From: Clostridiales bacterium UBA5446
GTDB taxonomy: Bacteria; Bacillota; Clostridia; Oscillospirales; Oscillospiraceae
Assembly (NCBI GenBank): GCA_002427465.1
Contig: DIRC01000030.1
Coordinates: 1-6,157 of the forward strand
Length of the DNA stretch: 6,157 bases
Direction: 5' to 3'
A model generated the notes under the pieces. It worked only from the letters and a program-made list of their open reading frames with translations, was not told the origin of the DNA and searched no databases. Shown here in pieces: positions 1-4,401 of the stretch; position 1 is the stretch's first letter; each line of letters opens with the position of its first letter. A program made the position numbers and the translations under genes.

Positions 1-705
1 ACCGCGGGGAGCTTTCTCAACGTCTGCATCCTGCGGATACCGGCGGGAGAGAGCGTCGTGACCGTTCCGTCCCACTGCACAAGCTGCGGCAGGCGGCTCG
101 GCCCTCTTGAGCTGATCCCGCTTTTCAGCTATCTTGCCCTGCGGGGCCGGTGCGCCTCCTGCCACAGCCGGATTTCCGCCCAATACCCCCTGATTGAGGC
201 GGCCAACGGACTAATTTGGGTCGTTCTTTTCCTGCGCTTCGGGCTAACGCCCATGTTCGTCCTTTCGTGTCTGCTCTGTTCGGCCCTGCTGGTGCTGAGC
301 GTGATCGACGCGCGCACCCGCGAAATCCCGCCGGGGACGACGGGATTCATCTTCATTCTCGGCGCGGCCCGAATGCTTTTAGGCATTTCGGAATGGCCGC
401 TGTATCTGATCGGATTTTTCGCCGTGTCCGCCCCCCTGTACCTTGTCCTCATCGCCACGGGGGGCCGGGGCATCGGCGGCGGCGACGTGAAGCTCATGGC
501 CGTCTGCGGCCTGTTTCTGGGCTGGAAGCTCGTCCTGCTCGCCTTTTTCGCGGGCTGTCTGCTGGGCTCCGTCATCCACCTGTCTCTCATGGCGATCAAA
601 AAAGCCGGGCGCGTTCTGGCCCTCGGGCCGTATCTTTCCGCCGGCGTTTTCCTGGCCCTGATGTGGGGGGACGCCGCCATAAGCTGGTATTTCGGCCTCT
701 TTTAG
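1..705 (+). CDS. pilD: Prepilin peptidase / N-methyltransferase PilD (type IV, family A24), 5' end cut by the window
   Basis: This is a polytopic inner-membrane aspartic protease that removes the short leader of type IV prepilins and N-methylates the new first residue. The frame is open from base 1, and its first residues (GSFLNV then LRIP, residues 3-14 of the visible part) match the conserved N-terminus of the family. The GTG at 58 is therefore not the start, and perhaps 10-20 residues lie upstream. The N-terminal domain carries two CxxC pairs (C26/C29 and C51/C54), the metal-binding signature of bifunctional enzymes. The A24 peptidase domain has both catalytic aspartates: D103 in the IDARTREIP motif and D162 in GGGD followed by VKL. 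Several hydrophobic segments separate them. The 234 visible residues fit a family norm of about 250. The motif ends IPPG rather than the common IPD/IPN, a minor deviation. It lies directly upstream of the pilus platform genes and would process the prepilins encoded at 3150 and possibly 4402. Function is near certain; the exact start is not visible. Confidence 0.95.
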   Translation, partial: TAGSFLNVCILRIPAGESVVTVPSHCTSCGRRLGPLELIPLFSYLALRGRCASCHSRISAQYPLIEAANGLIWVVLFLRFGLTPMFVLSCLLCSALLVLSVIDARTREIPPGTTGFIFILGAARMLLGISEWPLYLIGFFAVSAPLYLVLIATGGRGIGGGDVKLMAVCGLFLGWKLVLLAFFAGCLLGSVIHLSLMAIKKAGRVLALGPYLSAGVFLALMWGDAAISWYFGLF

Positions 706-713
706 GGCCACAT

Positions 714-731
714 GGCGGCTTTCGCGCCGCC
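714..731 (+). other. Short GC-rich hairpin between pilD and pilM
   Basis: GGCGGC (714-719) is perfectly complementary to GCCGCC (726-731) around a six-base loop, starting nine bases after the pilD stop. No run of T follows, so it is not a canonical intrinsic terminator. It could slow decay of the upstream message or partly separate pilD from pilM expression. It could also be chance in GC-rich DNA. Confidence 0.35.
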
Positions 732-783
732 GACCGTTCAATATGTCTATTCATCCTGCGGGATTTTTCATACACGCAGATTA

Positions 784-790
784 GAGGGAG
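784..790 (+). promoter_or_regulatory. Ribosome binding site of pilM (fixes the start at 801)
   Basis: The purine run GAGGGAG lies ten bases before ATG 801. It supports this ATG over the upstream open stretch in the same frame that runs back to 216, which overlaps pilD out of frame and is not coding. The spacing is a little longer than for the other genes here. Confidence 0.6.
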
Positions 791-800
791 AAGTGATACT

Positions 801-2414
801 ATGGCCGCTAAAGCGCTATGCATCGATATCGGCGACCGCCTTACGAAAGTGTGCCTGTCGATACCCAAGGGCAAATCCTATCAAATCAAGAACAGCTTCA
901 TGTTTCAGACGCCCGAAAACTCCGTAGCCGACGGCCTGATCACCGCGCCCGATATTTTCGCGGCAGAGCTGAAAAAGCAGCTTGCCGCCCAGGGAATTCA
1001 GGACACGAACAGCGCCGTATTCTCCCTGACCTCCGGCAAGGTGGCCACCCGGGAGGTCATGCTCCCGCCCGTCAAGGACAACCGCATCAAGGGCGTCGTC
1101 GAGGCCAACGCCTCCGAATACTTCCCTGTGGATATGTCCAAATACCATGTTTCCTATAAGCTTCTGGCGCGCACGGCAAAGGGCGAGGACGCGGGATGCC
1201 GGGTGCTGGTCTTCGCGGTTCCCCTCTCCCTGCTGGAGACGTATTTCAAGCTGGCCGAGCTGGCCGGGCTGACCGTGCAGGCCATTGATTTTTCCGGAAA
1301 CAGCCAATATCAGGCGCTTCGGGCGCTCCAGAACGAAGGCGTCACGATGTATGTCAATGTGGACTGCACGAACTCCTTCGTTTTATTTATTCAGGACGGC
1401 AAGCTCATTATGCAGCGGGCCTTCACTTTCGGCGGAGACGAACTGATCCTGAGTTATATGAACGCCGCCGGCAAAAACGGGGACGAATATGTGGCCAGCC
1501 TGCAGGAATGCAGCCAGGCGGGGCCGGAGTTTTTGGCGGCGGGCGTCATTACCGAGGCCGACGTGGCTGAAAACCTGAGCCGGCTGGTGAGCAATCTCGC
1601 CCGCAGCACCGACTATTTTAATTCAAACCACTGGGATATCCAGGTGGAGCGGGTCATGCTCATGGGTCCCTGCGGGCATTTGGTGGGCCTGCGGGACATG
1701 ATCGCCAACGGCACCGGGCTTGAAACCGCCTATCTGGACGATATCCCCAGCATCGCATCCTTCGCCAACGCTGTGGACAGCGCCTCCTTCTATATCGCCT
1801 GCATAGGCAGCGTCATCGACCCTGTGGATTTCATCCCGCCCCAGTACCGCACCGCCAAGAAAAAGCGCCGTGGGCCAAGGGAGAAGTCCGACGAGCATGC
1901 GATTCGGGACGGGGCGATCATCTGCGGCGTGTGCCTGCTGGCCTCCCTCGCCCTTTCCGGCTATGCCATCATGGGCTATTACGGCGTGCGCCAGGAAAAG
2001 GCCCGTATGGAGCAGGAAATCGCCAGTCTGGAATACACCAGAGAAATCTATGACCAGTACGTAGGCTATCAGGCCGGCGCGGACGCGCTGATTTCCCTGG
2101 ACGCCTCCATCGACTCCCCCAATGACGGGCTGACGGCTTTTATCGGCGAGCTGGAGGAGAAAATGCCGTCGGAAATCCTCGTGCTGTCGGCCACCTGCAC
2201 ACGCGAAACCGTCAGCATGAACATCACTGTTCCCAGCTATGACGAGGTCGCCGTGGTGCTGGTGCAGCTACGCACCTTCGAAAGCCTGAGCGGCATCGGC
2301 ATCAGCTCCGTGGCCGAGTCCGTCGACGAGGCCGGAGTCTCGTCGGTCTCCTTCTCGGTTTCCTGCGTATACGGTACAAACCCTTACATCCCGGCCGAAA
2401 CGGCTGAAGGCTGA
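801..2414 (+). CDS. pilM: Fused PilM-PilN type IV pilus platform protein
   Basis: This 537-residue protein joins two parts that are separate proteins in classical PilM-N-O-P systems. Residues 1 to about 340 are a PilM/FtsA-like actin-fold cytoplasmic domain. It has IDIGDRLTKV near the N-terminus (phosphate-1 position), a central segment with MLPP and EANASEYFPVD (about 87-111) typical of the PilM inserted subdomain, FGGDEL at 210-215, and a VMLMGPCGHL segment (286-294) at the adenosine-motif position. Residues 342-350 read VDFIPPQYR, resembling the PilN N-terminal INLLPxR motif that docks into PilM. A basic linker (KKKRR) leads to one membrane helix (about 372-394), a short helical or coiled-coil stretch (396-420) and an extracytoplasmic PilN-like domain to the C-terminus. 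The start at 801 is set by the protein fold and the upstream Shine-Dalgarno. The product would anchor the cytoplasmic assembly apparatus to the membrane with PilO, encoded 12 bases downstream. From memory, C. difficile has a comparable fusion named PilMN. Confidence 0.93.
   Translation: MAAKALCIDIGDRLTKVCLSIPKGKSYQIKNSFMFQTPENSVADGLITAPDIFAAELKKQLAAQGIQDTNSAVFSLTSGKVATREVMLPPVKDNRIKGVVEANASEYFPVDMSKYHVSYKLLARTAKGEDAGCRVLVFAVPLSLLETYFKLAELAGLTVQAIDFSGNSQYQALRALQNEGVTMYVNVDCTNSFVLFIQDGKLIMQRAFTFGGDELILSYMNAAGKNGDEYVASLQECSQAGPEFLAAGVITEADVAENLSRLVSNLARSTDYFNSNHWDIQVERVMLMGPCGHLVGLRDMIANGTGLETAYLDDIPSIASFANAVDSASFYIACIGSVIDPVDFIPPQYRTAKKKRRGPREKSDEHAIRDGAIICGVCLLASLALSGYAIMGYYGVRQEKARMEQEIASLEYTREIYDQYVGYQAGADALISLDASIDSPNDGLTAFIGELEEKMPSEILVLSATCTRETVSMNITVPSYDEVAVVLVQLRTFESLSGIGISSVAESVDEAGVSSVSFSVSCVYGTNPYIPAETAEG
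1824..1850 (+). other. PilN-type docking motif retained at the PilM-PilN junction
   Basis: These codons encode VDFIPPQYR (residues 342-350 of the fusion). Free-standing PilN begins with a conserved INLLPxR-like sequence that inserts into a groove of PilM. Here the equivalent sequence sits at the end of the actin-like domain and just before the basic linker and membrane helix, where the N-terminus of PilN would be. The match is by pattern (hydrophobic, D/N, two hydrophobics, P, then R), so it is a reasoned assignment and not proof. Confidence 0.65.
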
Positions 2415-2419
2415 GGAGG
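2413..2419 (+). promoter_or_regulatory. Ribosome binding site of pilO
   Basis: GAGGAGG lies seven bases before ATG 2427 and overlaps the last two bases of the pilM stop codon (TGA 2412-2414). This packing favours translational coupling of the PilM-PilN fusion and PilO. Confidence 0.8.
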
Positions 2420-2426
2420 CGATATC

Positions 2427-3110
2427 ATGACAATCAGTAAACGCGATGCAAAGCTGCTGCTTATTCTGCTTGGAATCATCATTCTGCTGATGAGCTATCT
2501 TGCCGTCTATAACCCCTACCTGGAGAAGATCGAGGCCGTGGAGGCCGAAACCGCGGCGCTGCGCCCCGAGCTGGAGGAATTGCAGGGATATTACCAAAAT
2601 CTGAACGTTTACCAGGCCGGCATTGACAGCGCCTCCGAGACCATGACGGCGGAGCTGGCCAATTATCCCAGCGACATACGGGCCGAGGATCTGATCATGT
2701 ACGCTGTCAGCCTGGAAAACAAGGTGGGCGTTAAAGTGACTGGGATCACTTTCTCCGAGCCGCAGCCCATCCTTTCCTTCCAGACCATATCGGAGACTTC
2801 TGATGGCGGCTGGGCCGCAGTCGATCTGACCGCATACCGCACCGGCATGACCGTCAGCTGCGCCCTGGGTTATCAGGCTCTGAAGGACATGGCCGATTAT
2901 CTGGCGGATACCCAATACCGCACCGCTTTGGACACTGTCAGCGTCAGCTTCAACTCCGAAAGCGGCGAGCTGATCGGCACAGCCGGCATCAATAAGTATT
3001 TTGTTGCCTCGGGAACCGAGGATTATCAGGCCACAGAGGTGCCCAAAGTCTCCATCGGTACAGACGATATCTTCAGCACCATCGGCATTACCGCCAGCGG
3101 GCAGGAATAA
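2427..3110 (+). CDS. pilO: Type IV pilus inner-membrane platform protein PilO
   Basis: This 227-residue bitopic membrane protein has the PilO layout. A short basic cytoplasmic N-terminus (KRDAK) is followed by one strongly hydrophobic helix (about residues 9-28), then a Glu-rich predicted coiled coil (about 31-57, with EKIEAVEAE and ELEELQ). The remainder is an extracytoplasmic alpha/beta region expected to take the ferredoxin-like fold of PilO and PilN. In known systems PilO pairs with PilN through the coiled coil and the ferredoxin-like domains, making a platform that couples the cytoplasmic motor to the pilus. Its position straight after the PilM-PilN fusion, 12 bases away, supports the call. 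The roughly 40 C-terminal residues are polar (TEDYQATE, then a Ser/Thr/Ile tail) and may be an unstructured extension. No pilP follows, as expected if no outer-membrane secretin has to be contacted. Primary sequence is poorly conserved in this family, so the call rests on topology, size and context. Confidence 0.88.
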   Translation: MTISKRDAKLLLILLGIIILLMSYLAVYNPYLEKIEAVEAETAALRPELEELQGYYQNLNVYQAGIDSASETMTAELANYPSDIRAEDLIMYAVSLENKVGVKVTGITFSEPQPILSFQTISETSDGGWAAVDLTAYRTGMTVSCALGYQALKDMADYLADTQYRTALDTVSVSFNSESGELIGTAGINKYFVASGTEDYQATEVPKVSIGTDDIFSTIGITASGQE

Positions 3111-3137
3111 CGCCGCGCCGGCCGGAAAACGCTTTGC

Positions 3138-3144
3138 GGAGGTG
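3138..3144 (+). promoter_or_regulatory. Ribosome binding site of the large prepilin gene
   Basis: GGAGGTG lies five bases before ATG 3150. It is a near-consensus Shine-Dalgarno and fixes a short 12-residue leader for the prepilin. Confidence 0.8.
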
Positions 3145-3149
3145 AACCC

Positions 3150-4379
3150 ATGATCAAAAAAACATACCGGCATGACAATCGCGGGCTCACCCTTGTGGAA
3201 CTTCTTGTCGCCGTCGTCATACTGGGCATCATCGTTTCCCCGCTGCTGCATTCCTTCGTGACCTCGGCGCGGACGGCTCAAAAAAGCCGGCAGTACGGCG
3301 ACGCCACCACAGCCGCCCAGAATATTCTTGAGACCATTGAGGCCGCCGATCTTGACGCGCTTCTGGAAAACGCGACTGTTCTGGGCAGCGGAGCCGCCTT
3401 TTATCAGCCGGACGAGGACGGCGGCTATTCCCCCAGCGCCGGGCCGTACAAGGACGGGGACGGCAAATATTATATTGCCATTCCGGTCTCTTCCGGCAGC
3501 TCCGGATTTGACGCGCTTGTCACCCTGGACACCCACAATCCGTTAAACGAGAAACCCGTCACGAAATATACGGAGCTGATCGCCACCTCCCAGGCCACCG
3601 GCGCGGATAACCCGGATATCCGCGCAAAGGCGGATTTTGACACTGCTCTGGCCCTGCTGGAGGGCAGCAGCCCCTCGCTGGCGCGGAGAATCCGGATCAC
3701 TGTGGAGGCCGGGGAAGCCGTGGGGGAAGCCATCCGGTATCCCATCAGCATAGATTATGATTACACCGGCGGATTTTTCTACAACAGCGGCGCCGATTAC
3801 TACAGCTTCTCGGAGACCTATCCTTTCGAGACGTACTATACCTCCCCCCCCGGCGCCGCCGACCCGGAAGCCTCTGCATTTTCCATGTTCTTTTTCTTCG
3901 ATACCTATTACGGCCAATACGGCTCATCTCAGGACACGATATATATTTACAATAATAATAATCCCCGCACCGTCGGCAGCAACAGCTACGACCTGCGGTT
4001 CAACCTGTTCCTTGTTCGGCAAAAAACCGCCGACCCCGCTTCCCTTGGCGCGCTGGAGGCCTCCTATTCCGCCAGAATACGCCAATTTGAGACCTATGGG
4101 TTCGGAAAAGACGAGGCCAACAATTATCTTAACGCCTGCAAGGTGTATACGAACATGAACACCAACCTCAGCACCGGCGGGGACATCCCGGCGTTTGAAT
4201 ACAACGTGTCCCGCGGCTCAATCTGGTACTACCCAGGCACGGAGGAACCCAGGCTCGTCGTATCCGATATCATCGACCGCCTGGTCAACATAAACGTTCG
4301 GCTCTACGCCCCAGGCGAAGCCGGCTCCGGCTTTACCGGAACCGCCCTTGCCTCCATGGATGCCACAAAGCTGGACTGA
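3150..4379 (+). CDS. Large type IV prepilin-like minor pilin (PilV/PilW-like)
   Basis: The 409-residue protein starts with a class III signal: a charged 12-residue leader ending NRG, then LTLVELLVAVVILG. Cleavage after G12 would leave Leu1 with the diagnostic Glu at position 5, followed by a hydrophobic helix (residues 13-35) that serves as membrane anchor and later as pilus core. PilD encoded upstream is the expected processing enzyme. The helix continues through an Ala/Gln-rich stretch (AAQNILETIEA) reminiscent of PilV/GspI-type minor pilins. The globular part is much larger than a major pilin (usually 130-180 residues), so a minor, tip or adhesive role is likelier than the fibre backbone. 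Residues 205-271 are unusually rich in Tyr and Phe and include an FFFF run and four Asn from an AAT repeat. An eight-C tract lies within the gene at 3844-3851. The C-terminal half has no domain I recognise. The prepilin call is firm; the choice among PilV, PilW or PilU-like names is not. Confidence 0.92.
   Translation: MIKKTYRHDNRGLTLVELLVAVVILGIIVSPLLHSFVTSARTAQKSRQYGDATTAAQNILETIEAADLDALLENATVLGSGAAFYQPDEDGGYSPSAGPYKDGDGKYYIAIPVSSGSSGFDALVTLDTHNPLNEKPVTKYTELIATSQATGADNPDIRAKADFDTALALLEGSSPSLARRIRITVEAGEAVGEAIRYPISIDYDYTGGFFYNSGADYYSFSETYPFETYYTSPPGAADPEASAFSMFFFFDTYYGQYGSSQDTIYIYNNNNPRTVGSNSYDLRFNLFLVRQKTADPASLGALEASYSARIRQFETYGFGKDEANNYLNACKVYTNMNTNLSTGGDIPAFEYNVSRGSIWYYPGTEEPRLVVSDIIDRLVNINVRLYAPGEAGSGFTGTALASMDATKLD
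3183..3200 (+). other. Class III signal cleavage site with Glu5 (G|LTLVE)
   Basis: The codons encode G12, then L, T, L, V and E. Processing by the prepilin peptidase would occur between bases 3185 and 3186. The mature N-terminus is Leu, which is tolerated though less common than Phe or Met. Glu at mature position 5 is the residue needed in major pilins for correct insertion and methylation. Confidence 0.9.
3844..3851 (+). repeat. Homopolymeric C8 tract inside the large prepilin gene
   Basis: Eight consecutive C residues encode part of Ser-Pro-Pro (residues 232-234). Tracts of this length can slip during replication, and loss or gain of one base would frameshift the C-terminal 175 or so residues. 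At eight bases the effect is expected to be modest, and chance is a real alternative in GC-rich DNA. Confidence 0.6.
3951..3962 (+). repeat. In-frame (AAT)4 trinucleotide repeat encoding four Asn
   Basis: Four AAT codons in a row (residues 268-271 of the prepilin) stand out in GC-rich DNA where AAC is the more frequent Asn codon. Changes in copy number would alter the protein by whole residues without frameshifting it. Confidence 0.6.
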
Positions 4380-4389
4380 CAGGCTGCGG

Positions 4390-4396
4390 AAAGGAG
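4390..4396 (+). promoter_or_regulatory. Ribosome binding site of the PilX/PilK-like gene
   Basis: AAAGGAG lies five bases before ATG 4402, in the 22-base gap after the prepilin stop (TGA 4377-4379). It selects ATG 4402 over the in-frame GTG at 4411. Confidence 0.75.
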
Positions 4397-4401
4397 CGCT
4401 C

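Noticed and set aside
58..60. GTG as start of the prepilin peptidase
   Set aside because: The conserved GSFLNV...RIP segment of the family is encoded in frame before it, so the gene begins upstream of the window.
753..772. ATCC-TGCG-GGAT followed by five T as an intrinsic terminator
   Set aside because: The stem is only four base pairs, too weak for a terminator, and it does not extend outward.
736..775. Sigma-70-type promoter upstream of pilM
   Set aside because: GTTCAA and CATACA are poor -35 and -10 matches and the spacing does not fit. No better pair is visible.
216..800. Upstream extension of the pilM frame overlapping pilD
   Set aside because: The frame stays open, but it is out of frame with the strongly supported pilD, its translation is Arg/Pro/His-rich and unlike a protein, and the PilM fold and Shine-Dalgarno point to ATG 801.
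2268..3536. Long minus-strand open frame (422 codons) antisense to the end of pilM, pilO and the start of the prepilin gene
   Set aside because: It is Gly/Ala-rich without recognisable motifs, has no evident Shine-Dalgarno and covers three well-supported plus-strand genes. Long antisense frames are expected in GC-rich coding DNA.
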